This document shows, in pieces, positions 8,836 through 17,990 of a stretch of DNA of 62,246 nt. This DNA comes from Bacteroidales bacterium (lineage in GTDB: Bacteria; Bacteroidota; Bacteroidia; Bacteroidales; F082). Made by a program: the position numbers and the translations under genes. The notes under the pieces are model-generated. The model was not told the origin of the DNA, ran no database searches, and was given only the letters and a program-made list of their open reading frames with translations. How positions within the stretch are numbered: position 1 is the stretch's first letter; every line of letters begins with the position of its first letter. The DNA is taken from contig JAGCPH010000048.1 of NCBI GenBank assembly GCA_017645275.1, positions 1 through 62,246 of the forward strand. Direction: 5' to 3'.

Positions 8836-9840
8836 ATGAAGTACGATCTGTTTATTAGTTATTCACGTTCTGATTACATAGATGCACATGAAAATGTCAT
8901 CCCAGGATCTGCTGTTGAACGAATCCTTGAAGTCTTAGATGCTAATAATATAACATATTGGATTGACATACATGGCGATTATTCTCATGATAATAATTTT
9001 GTCAAAAAAATTGTCTCCAAGATAAACGCATCTAACGCCGTCTTGTTTTTGTCTTCCAAAGCATCCAACAATTCTGAATGGGTTCAAAAAGAGATTTCTC
9101 ATGCCAACAACACAAAGAAAATCATTATTCCTTTTTTAATAGATGATTACTCTATCGAAGAAACCATCAAATTTCAGTTAGGCCAAACAGATATGATTTA
9201 TTACTATAAAAATCAAAAAGCATCATTGCGCAAACTGGTTGGTATAGTGGATCACACAAAAGATCAAATAACAGAGGCCAAAAAGCCAAATCTAAATGTA
9301 AACAGAGTACTGTTTATAACAGGAGTTACCATAGCTATTATGATTGTTGCTTTTCTGTTTTGTTTTTCCTTGGGATTTGTTGTCGGTTATTTTGGCAACA
9401 GAGTGAATTCTGAAGATTTTGCAAATCATGCATACAAAAATAATCAGGTAACTATTGTCGATAACCACACAATATCATTTACTGGTGATTGCTTTATTAT
9501 CAAATATGATTTGAAATACAATACTACATATCCAATCATGATTAAGGAGCATGGTTTATTTCAAAACGCCACTTTAAAGGATATTATGTTGACTGTATCG
9601 TTTTCCACTTTCATGCAAAGAATTGTAAAAAACGCAAAAAGTGCCGGCAATGGCAAAACAAAGATTTTATATGTAGTAGGCGGATGTGTTGGCTTCTTTT
9701 GTGGTTATAGTGTCGGTAATTATGTCGGAACAGAATATGCTATACTTAAAAACGAAAATGATATGAAAGATTACTTTAATAACCCAACTATTCATGACAA
9801 GTTACAACAAATGATTGACGATTATTATCAGACAAAATGA
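8836..9840 (+). CDS. TIR-TM protein with two membrane helices
   Basis: A 334-residue protein. The TIR domain (1-140) starts MKYDLFISYSRSDY and contains SEWVQKEISHA, with E86 in the position of the catalytic glutamate. Membrane helix 1 is at about 158-187. A loop of about 90 residues follows that I do not recognise, then a glycine-rich second helix (about 277-298, VVGGCVGFFCGYSVGNYVG) and a hydrophilic tail. If the TIR is cytoplasmic, the loop is periplasmic and the tail is back inside. The stop overlaps the start of the next gene (ATGA), so the two are translationally coupled and probably act together. Base composition is markedly AT-rich compared with rlmD downstream. Confidence 0.87.
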   Translation: MKYDLFISYSRSDYIDAHENVIPGSAVERILEVLDANNITYWIDIHGDYSHDNNFVKKIVSKINASNAVLFLSSKASNNSEWVQKEISHANNTKKIIIPFLIDDYSIEETIKFQLGQTDMIYYYKNQKASLRKLVGIVDHTKDQITEAKKPNLNVNRVLFITGVTIAIMIVAFLFCFSLGFVVGYFGNRVNSEDFANHAYKNNQVTIVDNHTISFTGDCFIIKYDLKYNTTYPIMIKEHGLFQNATLKDIMLTVSFSTFMQRIVKNAKSAGNGKTKILYVVGGCVGFFCGYSVGNYVGTEYAILKNENDMKDYFNNPTIHDKLQQMIDDYYQTK

Positions 9841-11651
9841 CAGCTTTAATATTTATATTAATCCAATCTGTAATACAACATGTTATTGTGCCCGACACCA
9901 CAGTTTTTTTAAGTGATGGCAGATTCAAAGGACAATTGGTTGTTGTAAACGAAGACACCCTTTACAAAGGGACGATTCGAGATAATAAATTTAATACAGG
10001 AAGAGGTTATTGGGATTTAAACTGGGACAAACTCCATCTGTATATTATAAATGGCGCTGGCGACATTATTTATCGCAACAATAGCTATGATAATGATATC
10101 GCTTCAAAATCTTGTTGGTTTTGGGAACTACTGGAAATAAACAGATCGTCACTAAAAAAATGTTCATGGACAGAATGGCTTGTCGGCGATGAGGATGATA
10201 GGTGGATCAGATATAAAACTTATAAGCCAAAAACCCGCGAATGGCAAATAATTTCATTTATTGAAAACACTGATTATGCAAACGGTATAAAATATTCTGA
10301 CGATTTTCTTCATGACTGGGATTGGACTTCTGATGACAACATAATGTGGAATCTTGCACTATCAATTATCTTAATTTGGGGATTATACATGCTATTAACT
10401 CCAATCAGTGGTAATCATCGTTATCTTATTCCCAACAAAGTTTCAATTATTATTGGCATCGTTTTGTTTGTGGGTTATTGTTTTTTGGATAGATTTACTC
10501 GCAAACAGATGATAACACCAATAATTATAGCATCTGTTTTTTATATTTTATACCTTTTTATCAATAATGATAGAATTAAGCAAATAACATTATTATTGAG
10601 TTTCGTCTTTCTGATAGGAGGAGAATCATATCAGTTCTTTATCCTGAAAGACACCGCATATTTGCATGATGGAAAGAAAGTACAACTCAATTGGCGCAGA
10701 GGAACAGATGTGATCAAACGAATGAGAATCAAAAGAATTATTAATAATATGATACCAATACATATTCCCGATAGTGATGGTAATTTGAAATATACCGTTT
10801 ATATTAATAAATATGAGTTTACTAATGGCGATAAAGGTATAGTTTCAGATGCTTTATTTGGATGTATTAATAGTAAAAGACCATTATATAACATATCATA
10901 TAGAGAAGCGCAACTTCTTACAGAAAACATGTGTAAATTGACAGGTTTAAAATTTGATTTACCAACCCTAGATGAATTTAATTGTGCTAAAAAAGATGAG
11001 TATTCGTATGAGTATTATGCTGACGAAAAAAAAGTTAATAATGGTAAACCAAATGCTTACGGTTTATATCATATGACATCTAATGTTCCAGAATATACAT
11101 CGTCGTACTCTAATATGAAAACAAAAATTGGCTTGGCTGGCGATACACTTATAAAATCATATGATTATGTATTTGTTGATGGTGGTGTATATATCTGTGG
11201 AACAAATGACATATTCTATTCACTTGCAGATAATCACATACAAATATATAGTGTTGTTAACAAAAATTATAATATTGATAATTGTGGCTTTAGGCTCGTT
11301 TATAGACCAGATAATATTGGTTCGCGCGAATTTGTAATTAAAGGCGTTTTGCGTAATGACAAACACTGTGCCAACTATCCTAAACATATACAACTTCTAA
11401 GTATTGATAGTCATGAAATTAATTCCATGCCTAATTATGAATCATTTCAAGAAAAATTAATAGAGAGACGGTTCCACAATAGTAAACTAACTGCTATTGA
11501 TCTGACAACTAACGAACTGATCCAACTAGATATAGAACCAGGATATGAACCTTATGATTTTTATCCGGAGTTCTCTTTTAACGGAACAGATATCAACCAG
11601 ATATTGTTAGTACCTAAAAAAGAAGTTGATACATTTCTTACTGATATTTGA
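9837..11651 (+). CDS. Polytopic membrane protein with FGE/SUMF1-like domain
   Basis: A 604-residue protein whose start overlaps the TIR stop by 4 nt. It opens with a hydrophobic, signal-like segment (1-18) and a 150-residue soluble part, then four membrane helices at about 171-190, 202-218, 226-243 and 250-270. Residues 320-490 resemble a degenerate formylglycine-generating-enzyme (SUMF1/FGE-sulfatase) domain: LTGLKFDLPTLDEF corresponds to the usual RLPTEAEWE region, NAYGLYHMTSNVPEYT to YGLYDMxGNVWEW, and CGFRLVYR to the closing GFRL. The oxidase-type cysteines are not evident, so a binding role is more likely than an enzyme. With a cleaved signal and four helices the FGE part would be periplasmic. 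It probably forms a sensor pair with the TIR protein upstream; that is inference. Confidence 0.72.
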   Translation: MTALIFILIQSVIQHVIVPDTTVFLSDGRFKGQLVVVNEDTLYKGTIRDNKFNTGRGYWDLNWDKLHLYIINGAGDIIYRNNSYDNDIASKSCWFWELLEINRSSLKKCSWTEWLVGDEDDRWIRYKTYKPKTREWQIISFIENTDYANGIKYSDDFLHDWDWTSDDNIMWNLALSIILIWGLYMLLTPISGNHRYLIPNKVSIIIGIVLFVGYCFLDRFTRKQMITPIIIASVFYILYLFINNDRIKQITLLLSFVFLIGGESYQFFILKDTAYLHDGKKVQLNWRRGTDVIKRMRIKRIINNMIPIHIPDSDGNLKYTVYINKYEFTNGDKGIVSDALFGCINSKRPLYNISYREAQLLTENMCKLTGLKFDLPTLDEFNCAKKDEYSYEYYADEKKVNNGKPNAYGLYHMTSNVPEYTSSYSNMKTKIGLAGDTLIKSYDYVFVDGGVYICGTNDIFYSLADNHIQIYSVVNKNYNIDNCGFRLVYRPDNIGSREFVIKGVLRNDKHCANYPKHIQLLSIDSHEINSMPNYESFQEKLIERRFHNSKLTAIDLTTNELIQLDIEPGYEPYDFYPEFSFNGTDINQILLVPKKEVDTFLTDI

Positions 11652-11712
11652 TTCGCCTGATTTGGCCGTAACTTTTGTGTCAACTTTTTTCAGCGCAAGA
11701 TAAAAATATTTG

Positions 11713-11720
11713 TACCTTTG
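11713..11720 (+). promoter_or_regulatory. -7 element of the rlmD promoter
   Basis: TACCTTTG ends 5 nt before the ATG at 11726, implying a very short or absent leader, as often seen in Bacteroidota. No good -33 TTTG is visible. It also marks the end of the AT-rich island. Confidence 0.5.
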
Positions 11721-11725
11721 CACCC

Positions 11726-13153
11726 ATGAAAAAGCATCATCAACCCCAATATCTCGAAGACGTCGAAATCATCGACGCCGGCTCGGAAGGCATGAGCATT
11801 GCAAAGCCCGACGAGAAAGTGGTGTTCATCCCCTTCGGAGCACCAGGCGATATCGTTGATATCCAAGTGTTTAAGAAGAAATCCAATTGCTTCGACGGCA
11901 AGATTCTCAACATAAAAAGGGAATCCGACAAACGTGTGAAGCCCGTCTGCCAACATTTCGGTCTCTGCGGCGGCTGCAAATGGCAACACCTTGACTATCA
12001 ATGGCAACTGTTCTACAAACAGAAACAGATAAAAGACAACTTCGACCGCATCGGGAAGATCGAATACCCTGAGATGATGCCTATTCTTGGCTGCGAGAAA
12101 CAGTTTTACTATCGCAACAAGCTGGAATACAGCTTCTCGAACCGCAAATGGCTCACCGACGGCGCTCCTGCTGGCACCTATACCGAGGAAGACTGCAAAG
12201 GCTTCGGCTACCATCTGCCGGGACTGTTCGACCGCGTTATCGACATCGAACATTGCTACCTGCAAGCCGACCCATCGAACGATATCCGCTTGTTTATCAA
12301 GGACTTCACAATGAAACGCCATCTCTCCTATCATAACGTGAGAGCCCACCAAGGCACCATGCGCAACGTAATCATACGCTGCAACGGCAAAGGCGAATTT
12401 ATGGTCATCATAGTGATAAACGAGGAAAACGAGATTGTAAGAAATGAGCTCATCCCTGCCCTCTCAGCGCAGTTTCCGCAGATAATCTCGCTGATGCTGG
12501 TCATCAACAGCAAGTTCAACGACACTATCTCCGACCTGCCGTTCGAATGCCTCAAAGGTGAGCCTTATCTGGTGGAAACGATGAAGTCACCGCGTCCGGG
12601 CTTCGACGACCTGAAGTTCCGTGTGGGACCTGTCTCGTTCTTCCAAACCAATGTGTATCAGGCAGAAAGGCTCTACAAAGCGGCATTCGACCTCGCCAAC
12701 GTGCAGGGCGACGAGCTGATGTACGACCTCTACACCGGCACTGGCACCATCGCCTTGTATTTCTCACGTTTTGTGAAACAGGTGGTGGGCATTGAATACG
12801 TTGAAGAAGCTATCGTCGATGCCAAAATCAACGAGCAGTTCAACAACATCACAAACACCAAGTTCTTTGCCGGTGACATGGCGAAGGTGCTCACCGACGA
12901 GTTCATAGCCGAACACGGCAAGCCGGACTTCATAGTCACCGACCCGCCTCGCGCTGGCATGGCCGATAAAGTGATCGAACAACTCAAGAAGATTCAGGCA
13001 AAGAAAATTGTCTACGTAAGCTGCAACCCGGCCACGCAAGCCCGTGACCTTCAGTTACTTGACGATTTGTACGCAGTGAAAGCGGTGCAGCCTGTCGATA
13101 TGTTCCCGCACACCCAGCATGTAGAGAACGTGGTGCTTTTAGAGCTGCGATAG
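11726..13153 (+). CDS. rlmD: 23S rRNA (uracil-C5) methyltransferase, RlmD type
   Basis: A 475-residue SAM-dependent enzyme of the RumA/TrmA family that methylates uracil in 23S rRNA. A TRAM-like N-terminal region precedes four iron-sulfur cysteines (C75, C81, C84 and C178; the first three in VCQHFGLCGGCKW). The methyltransferase domain has motif I YDLYTGTGTIALYF, motif IV VTDPPRAGM and the catalytic cysteine C434 in YVSCNPATQARDL. The ATG at 11726 is chosen because a longer in-frame reading from 11675 would run through the -7 element. The 3' end overlaps the convergent aroK by 15 nt. The exact uracil is not decided by sequence; Bacteroidota members of this family may be broader than RlmD. Confidence 0.93.
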   Translation: MKKHHQPQYLEDVEIIDAGSEGMSIAKPDEKVVFIPFGAPGDIVDIQVFKKKSNCFDGKILNIKRESDKRVKPVCQHFGLCGGCKWQHLDYQWQLFYKQKQIKDNFDRIGKIEYPEMMPILGCEKQFYYRNKLEYSFSNRKWLTDGAPAGTYTEEDCKGFGYHLPGLFDRVIDIEHCYLQADPSNDIRLFIKDFTMKRHLSYHNVRAHQGTMRNVIIRCNGKGEFMVIIVINEENEIVRNELIPALSAQFPQIISLMLVINSKFNDTISDLPFECLKGEPYLVETMKSPRPGFDDLKFRVGPVSFFQTNVYQAERLYKAAFDLANVQGDELMYDLYTGTGTIALYFSRFVKQVVGIEYVEEAIVDAKINEQFNNITNTKFFAGDMAKVLTDEFIAEHGKPDFIVTDPPRAGMADKVIEQLKKIQAKKIVYVSCNPATQARDLQLLDDLYAVKAVQPVDMFPHTQHVENVVLLELR

Positions 13154-13651
13154 GTAGTTCATTATCTCGTCGATATCGAGATTCTCCCCTTTTACAGTGA
13201 AATCGGCCTGCTCATAAAACGGCAGACGCGAATTGTAATGGTTTTCAACGTATTGGCGCAGCTCGTCCTCCGATTTTCCATTCACCAACGGACGTTTACG
13301 CTTGGCATTCATGATGCGGTGAAACGATGTCAGCGGACTCACTCTCACGAAGATGGTCGAGCCGTTCTCCTTCATCCACTGCATGTTATCAAAAAAACAA
13401 GGCGTTCCGCCGCCTGTGGAAACAACCACATGGTGCATCTCGCCTGTCTTTTTCAATATCTCAGACTCAAATTTCCGAAAATAGTCCTCGCCGTATTTCT
13501 CGAAGAAATCCTGCACACAGATGTGGTATTTCTCCTCGAACAGGTCATCGGTGTCAAATGCCTCGTATCCCAGTCGCGCCGCCACTTTCCGTGAAATCGA
13601 TGACTTCCCGGAACACATATAACCGATGATATAAATACGATCTGGTAACAT
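13139..13651 (-). CDS. aroK: Shikimate kinase
   Basis: A 170-residue P-loop kinase that phosphorylates the 3-hydroxyl of shikimate in aromatic amino acid synthesis. Seen are the Walker A loop GYMCSGKSS (10-18), the DTDDLF shikimate-binding motif, FRKFE, the STGGGT loop and a lid containing KRKRPLV. Length is normal for AroK. Its stop lies 15 nt inside the end of convergent rlmD. The other shikimate gene of the window, aroE, is 15 kb away, so the pathway is scattered. Confidence 0.95.
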   Translation of the reverse strand: MLPDRIYIIGYMCSGKSSISRKVAARLGYEAFDTDDLFEEKYHICVQDFFEKYGEDYFRKFESEILKKTGEMHHVVVSTGGGTPCFFDNMQWMKENGSTIFVRVSPLTSFHRIMNAKRKRPLVNGKSEDELRQYVENHYNSRLPFYEQADFTVKGENLDIDEIMNYLSQL

Positions 13652-13660
13652 ACTATCAAC

Positions 13661-13773
13661 TCGTCATTTCGACTGGAGCGAAGCGAAATGGAGAAATCAC
13701 CGCCACTCTATTATTCCTAAACATTCATAATGCCGGTGATTCCTCGACTACACTTCGTTTCGCTCGGAATGAC
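13661..13773. repeat. Interspersed inverted repeat, copy 1
   Basis: The left arm reads TCATTTCGACTGGAGCGAAG and continues to GAGAAATCACCG; the right arm is its imperfect reverse complement, from CGGTGATTCCTCGACTAC to TCGCTCGGAATGA. It fills the gap between aroK and yidC. A second copy lies at 29166-29267 and a fragment at 55444-55460. The arms could form a long hairpin. Confidence 0.8.
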
Positions 13774-13779
13774 AATTTG

Positions 13780-15714
13780 TTAACGTCTTCTCTGAGCTTG
13801 CTGCTGCTGTTTCTGCATCTCTTCCAAGCGTTTCTGGAATGCCGACTTCTTCACTGGTCTCTGCTTCGCGAGCTCAATCTTCTTGCGGAGCTTGTCCTCA
13901 TCGGTGAACACTCTGAACAGATACATCTGGATGAAGGTGATGATATTCACCAGCATATAATAATAGCTCAAGCCGGCCGCGTAGTTGTTGAACAAGCCCA
14001 GGAACATGATCGGCATCAGGTACATCATGACCTTCATTCCCTTCATACCCTGCTGGTTGGTGGCAGCCATCTGCTTATTATTAATATAGGTGTAAAGAAT
14101 CGTAGTCACAGTCATCAGCAAGGTGAACAAGCTGACGTGGTCGCCGTAGAACGGGATGGTGAAGCCAAGGTCGAGGATGCTGTCGTAGGTCGAGAGGTCG
14201 TCGGCCCAGAGGAACGGCTGCTGACGGAGCTCGATACTCGACGGGAAGAAACGGAACACAGCCCACAAGATTGGCAGCTGCAGCAACATCGGCAAGCATC
14301 CTGATGTCGGGCTGGCACCTGCTTTCTTGTAGAGGTCCATCACAGCCTGCTGTTTCTTCATGTTGTCCTTCTCATCCGGGAATTTCGCGTTGATCTCGTC
14401 GATTTCAGGCTTCAACACACGCATCTTAGCGGTCGACTGATAAGATTTGTAGGCAAACGGCATCAGACACAGCTTGATGATGATGGTCAACACCAAAATC
14501 ACGATACCGTAGTTCCAGCCGTAGCTGCCGAGCCAGTCGAACACGTTGACAACGATATATCTGTTGATCCAGCCCACGAGCTTACCGCCGAGCGGAATCT
14601 GCTTGTCAAGGCCGATATCGTATCTGTCCATGACTTTCAAGCTGTTAGGACCGAAATAGAACTGCATCGGCATCACGTTGGTAGGCTCAAAACCTTGGAA
14701 CGGCACCTCGACAGAGGCGTACATCGTCTTGAGATAGCGTGGATTCGACTTCTTATAGTCGGCCTTCATGCCGATACTGCCCGAGTTGAAGTTCTCCTTC
14801 GCAATCAGCGAATAGCTGAAGAAACGCTGTTTGAACGAGATCCATTTGAGGTTTGAGTTGAGCGCTTGCTCGCCGTCTTTCTCGCCTCCACGGTTGCCGC
14901 TCAGCGACTCCACATCGTCATTCACAAATTTGTAATAGACATTGGAGCCATTGTAACGGTCGACAGCCTTCTCCTGCTTCAAAATGTCGGCATACCAGTC
15001 GATGGTGATGAAGTTGGTGTTCGACGCAATCACATTCCTCATGTTGACGGTCTTCACCACAAAATCGACCATATACTCGTCTTTCGGAACGATATATTCA
15101 AACTCGATGTATTCATCAGGATTCAACACGCCCACATTGTCATCGACATTAGCTCTGAAGCTGATTGTCAATGGGTTATCGCCCACGACTATAGAATTAT
15201 CACCTTCGTAAGCCTGTCCATTGACATAAGGTGTGAAGTACAAATCAGAGGTGTTGATGGCTCTGTTTGCCGCGAAAAACGACATGTTGAACTGGGTTGT
15301 GTTCTCATCGAAGCCTATCAGCGGCAGCGAATCCCAGGTCTTGTAGTCTTTCAGTTCGACGGTCTTCACATAGGCGCCTTTCGACGACATCGTCATCTTC
15401 AAAACGTCGTTTTCGACTGTAAAAACCTGCTCATCGCCTCTTGCCACCGAGGTGAAAACGCCGTATCTGTCGCGAAGCTGGCTGTCCGTTATCTCTGTGT
15501 CATCTGCTTGATACACAGCGGCTTGTGCTGCCGCTTCAGCCTCTTCCATGATACGTTTTTGTTCCTCAAAGGCACGCTGTCTGTTGACGTTGGCGATAGA
15601 GTCCTGGATATGCTGCTGACGCTCAATTTCTTCCTTCGAAGGAGTCATCCAAATAAACCATCCCACGAAAATTCCAATGATAAGGATGATTCCAATAACC
15701 GAGTTTTTATTCAT
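13780..15714 (-). CDS. yidC: Membrane protein insertase YidC
   Basis: A 644-residue inner-membrane insertase that places membrane proteins into the bilayer alone or with SecYEG. It has an N-terminal membrane helix (about 5-23), a large periplasmic beta domain (about 80-370) and the conserved C-terminal five-helix core starting near GSYGWNYGIVILVLTIIIK, with MPFAYKSYQSTAKMRVLKPE and SGCLPMLLQLPILWAVFRFF typical of the family. The tail is glutamine- and arginine-rich, consistent with ribosome contact. A TAATTTTG element at 15741-15748 suggests its own promoter downstream of the sigma factor gene. Confidence 0.96.
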   Translation of the reverse strand: MNKNSVIGIILIIGIFVGWFIWMTPSKEEIERQQHIQDSIANVNRQRAFEEQKRIMEEAEAAAQAAVYQADDTEITDSQLRDRYGVFTSVARGDEQVFTVENDVLKMTMSSKGAYVKTVELKDYKTWDSLPLIGFDENTTQFNMSFFAANRAINTSDLYFTPYVNGQAYEGDNSIVVGDNPLTISFRANVDDNVGVLNPDEYIEFEYIVPKDEYMVDFVVKTVNMRNVIASNTNFITIDWYADILKQEKAVDRYNGSNVYYKFVNDDVESLSGNRGGEKDGEQALNSNLKWISFKQRFFSYSLIAKENFNSGSIGMKADYKKSNPRYLKTMYASVEVPFQGFEPTNVMPMQFYFGPNSLKVMDRYDIGLDKQIPLGGKLVGWINRYIVVNVFDWLGSYGWNYGIVILVLTIIIKLCLMPFAYKSYQSTAKMRVLKPEIDEINAKFPDEKDNMKKQQAVMDLYKKAGASPTSGCLPMLLQLPILWAVFRFFPSSIELRQQPFLWADDLSTYDSILDLGFTIPFYGDHVSLFTLLMTVTTILYTYINNKQMAATNQQGMKGMKVMMYLMPIMFLGLFNNYAAGLSYYYMLVNIITFIQMYLFRVFTDEDKLRKKIELAKQRPVKKSAFQKRLEEMQKQQQQAQRRR

Positions 15715-15740
15715 AAAATCAAATTTTCCAAATTAAGGCG

Positions 15741-15748
15741 CAAAATTA
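15741..15748 (-). promoter_or_regulatory. -7 element upstream of yidC
   Basis: TAATTTTG on the minus strand, 26 nt before the yidC start at 15714. No convincing TTTG lies about 20 bp upstream, so yidC may also be read from the sigma factor gene. Confidence 0.4.
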
Positions 15749-15755
15749 CAAATTT

Positions 15756-16622
15756 TTAATCTTCATTTAACACATTAAGCAAACTTTTTTTGGAACGAGT
15801 TCTCAGTTTCTTCAGCGCCTTATCCTTCACCTGACGCACTCTTTCGCGTGTCATGTCCATCATGTTGCCTATCTCCTCAAGACTGTAGCTTTTGTTGGAA
15901 TCGAGGCCGAAATAATAGATTATTATCTTTCTCTCTTTCTCGTTAAGCACTGATAATGAACGCTTTATCGCCGCCGATTCGCTTTCCGACACCACAATTC
16001 TGTCGGCATCGTAGTTGTCTTCAGGAATCACAGTGTCGATAAATGTCATGTCATCGTCCGAGCTGACGGGGGCGTCCATCGACACCTCTTTCGCGTTGAC
16101 TTTCAATGCTGTCTCGACCTTCTCTTCAGGCATGTCGAGTTCGTCGGCGATCTCTTTTATCGTCGGCTTACGCTGATACAGCTGCTCGAGGTAAGATGCG
16201 GTCTTCTTCACTCTGCTGATAAATCCCACCTGGTTAAGCGGCAGACGCACCATGCGCGACTGCTCCGCCACGGCCTGCAATATGGCCTGACGTATCCACC
16301 ACACGGCGTATGAGATGAATTTGAAGCCTTTCGTCTCATCGAAACGCTGTGCCGCCTTGATAAGCCCCACGTTGCCTTCATTGATCAGATCGGCAAGGCT
16401 AAGTCCTTGATTTTGATACTGTTTTGCAACAGAAACCACAAACCTGAGGTTGGCTCTCACCAGACGGTCAAGGGCTATCTGGTCGCCCATCTTGATCTTT
16501 TGGGCGAGTTCGACCTCTTCGTCAGGGGTTATCATAGGCTCCTTGGCAATATCGGCAAGATATTTGTCGAGTGCTCCCTGCTCACGGTTTGTTATTGATT
16601 TTGAAATCTTTAACTGTCTCAT
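15756..16622 (-). CDS. rpoD: Primary RNA polymerase sigma factor (RpoD type)
   Basis: A 288-residue group 1-like sigma-70 factor. The short length and the N-terminus RQLKISKSITNREQGALDKY are typical of the Bacteroidetes housekeeping sigma, which recognises TTTG/TAnnTTTG promoters. Region 2 shows DLINEGNVGLIKAAQRFD and KFISYAVWWIRQAI; region 3 follows at about 140-200; region 4 has SLEEIGNMMDMTRERVRQVK, the -35/-33 recognition helix-turn-helix. It starts 12 nt after the HtrA protease gene, so the two are likely co-transcribed. Confidence 0.95.
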   Translation of the reverse strand: MRQLKISKSITNREQGALDKYLADIAKEPMITPDEEVELAQKIKMGDQIALDRLVRANLRFVVSVAKQYQNQGLSLADLINEGNVGLIKAAQRFDETKGFKFISYAVWWIRQAILQAVAEQSRMVRLPLNQVGFISRVKKTASYLEQLYQRKPTIKEIADELDMPEEKVETALKVNAKEVSMDAPVSSDDDMTFIDTVIPEDNYDADRIVVSESESAAIKRSLSVLNEKERKIIIYYFGLDSNKSYSLEEIGNMMDMTRERVRQVKDKALKKLRTRSKKSLLNVLNED

Positions 16623-16634
16623 ATCTATTGTTTT

Positions 16635-17990
16635 TTATTTGCTGTAAAACTCCAGTATCGTCAGGAATTCACCAGCATTGTCTGTCATTTCTATACGAAT
16701 CTTGCCGTTACGTGTGTTAGCCATAGCATTATTCAGCTCTTGCTCGTTGCTAACCTTCTGATTATTAACGGTTAAGATGATATAATTCTTGTTCAGGCCT
16801 TGTCTCTTGAACACGCCGTCTCTGACTTCGACCACTTTAAGTCCGAAGTTCTTTTTGATGGTGTTTTTCGTCTCCTGTGACAACGGTTCGAGCACCACAC
16901 CCAGTTTCTCGTTGTAGAACGAGTCGCCGCCTTTCACTATGCTCTCAGTGCCATGCATATTAGCTAGCGTCACGGTGTAGTTGTGTTCCTTGCCGTCGCG
17001 CATCAGCTTCACATCGACCTTATCGCCCGGTCTGTACTGGCCTATAGCGCCGACAAGCTGAGCTCTGGTATCGACTGTCAAATCGTTGATGCTCAAGATG
17101 ATATCACCCGGTTTAACACCAGCCTTCTGAGCTGCTCCGTCTTCAAAGACATCGTTGACATAAACGCCCGAGAGCATGTCGAGATTCTTTTGTTCGGCCA
17201 GTTCTTCAGTGATTTCAGCAATGCTGACACCGAGATAAGCACGTTGCAGCGAGCCGTACAGCAGGAAGTCTTCGACCACTTTCTTTGCGATATTTGAAGG
17301 TATTGCGAACGAATAACCCACATAACTGCCTGTGCGTGAGGCTATTGCCGCGTTGATGCCAATCAGGTCGCCATTGATGTTGACCAAAGCGCCACCACTG
17401 TTGCCAGGGTTCACGGCCGCGTCAGTCTGGATGAACGACTCTATTGTGCCTTCGCCTAAAATGTTGATATTCCTTGCCTTAGCACTCACAATACCAGCTG
17501 TCACCGTCGATGTCAGGTTGAACGGGTTACCAACTGCGAGCACCCACTCGCCCACTCTCACCTTGTCGGAATCGCCAAACGTAAGGTATTCCAAATCAGT
17601 GGCTTCCACCTTGATCAAAGCTATATCGGTGGTCGGGTCGGTACCTATAATAGTGGCTTCTCTCTTGTGTTTGTCGTTGAATGTCACCACAATTTTCCTC
17701 GCGTTTTCCACAACGTGATTGTTTGTCACGATATATCCGTCGGGCGAAATCACCACGCCTGAGCCGAAGCCAATCGACACATTGTCAGGCACCTGCAACC
17801 TCTGTCCGTAAAGCTGCTCGAGCAACGGCCCGAAGAAATCATAATAGCTATTGCCTCTTGTCACAATCTCAGCCTGAATATGAACCACAGTATTCACTGT
17901 CTTTTCAGCTGCATCTGCAAAATTAACTCCGTCTGCTCTGCCAACCAGCGCAACACACATCATTCCGATTAAAACAACTAACTTCTTCAT
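16635..17990 (-). CDS. htrA: Periplasmic serine protease, HtrA/DegP family
   Basis: A 451-residue exported protease and chaperone for misfolded envelope proteins. After a signal peptide (about 1-19) comes the trypsin-like domain with triad H92 (VTNNHVV), D122 (TTDIALIK) and S198 (NPGNSGGALV). Two PDZ domains follow; the first, with YLGVSIAEITEELA and GVKPGDIILSIND, is clear, and the second (about 345-451) is diverged. The LA-type loop between residues 45 and 70 carries YYDFFGPLLEQLYG. It lies directly upstream of the primary sigma factor gene, which is unusual as a pairing but probably only operonic convenience. Confidence 0.93.
   Translation of the reverse strand: MKKLVVLIGMMCVALVGRADGVNFADAAEKTVNTVVHIQAEIVTRGNSYYDFFGPLLEQLYGQRLQVPDNVSIGFGSGVVISPDGYIVTNNHVVENARKIVVTFNDKHKREATIIGTDPTTDIALIKVEATDLEYLTFGDSDKVRVGEWVLAVGNPFNLTSTVTAGIVSAKARNINILGEGTIESFIQTDAAVNPGNSGGALVNINGDLIGINAAIASRTGSYVGYSFAIPSNIAKKVVEDFLLYGSLQRAYLGVSIAEITEELAEQKNLDMLSGVYVNDVFEDGAAQKAGVKPGDIILSINDLTVDTRAQLVGAIGQYRPGDKVDVKLMRDGKEHNYTVTLANMHGTESIVKGGDSFYNEKLGVVLEPLSQETKNTIKKNFGLKVVEVRDGVFKRQGLNKNYIILTVNNQKVSNEQELNNAMANTRNGKIRIEMTDNAGEFLTILEFYSK

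Noticed and set aside
7389-11651. A diversity-generating retroelement target in the lectin-like or FGE-like domains
   Set aside because: No reverse transcriptase and no template repeat was found in the window; the Asn-rich end of the 604-residue protein is explained by AT-rich composition.
11690-12352. A 220-residue minus-strand frame opposite rlmD
   Set aside because: It is antisense to the highly conserved RlmD domain and shows no recognisable motif; GC-rich codon structure explains the open frame.
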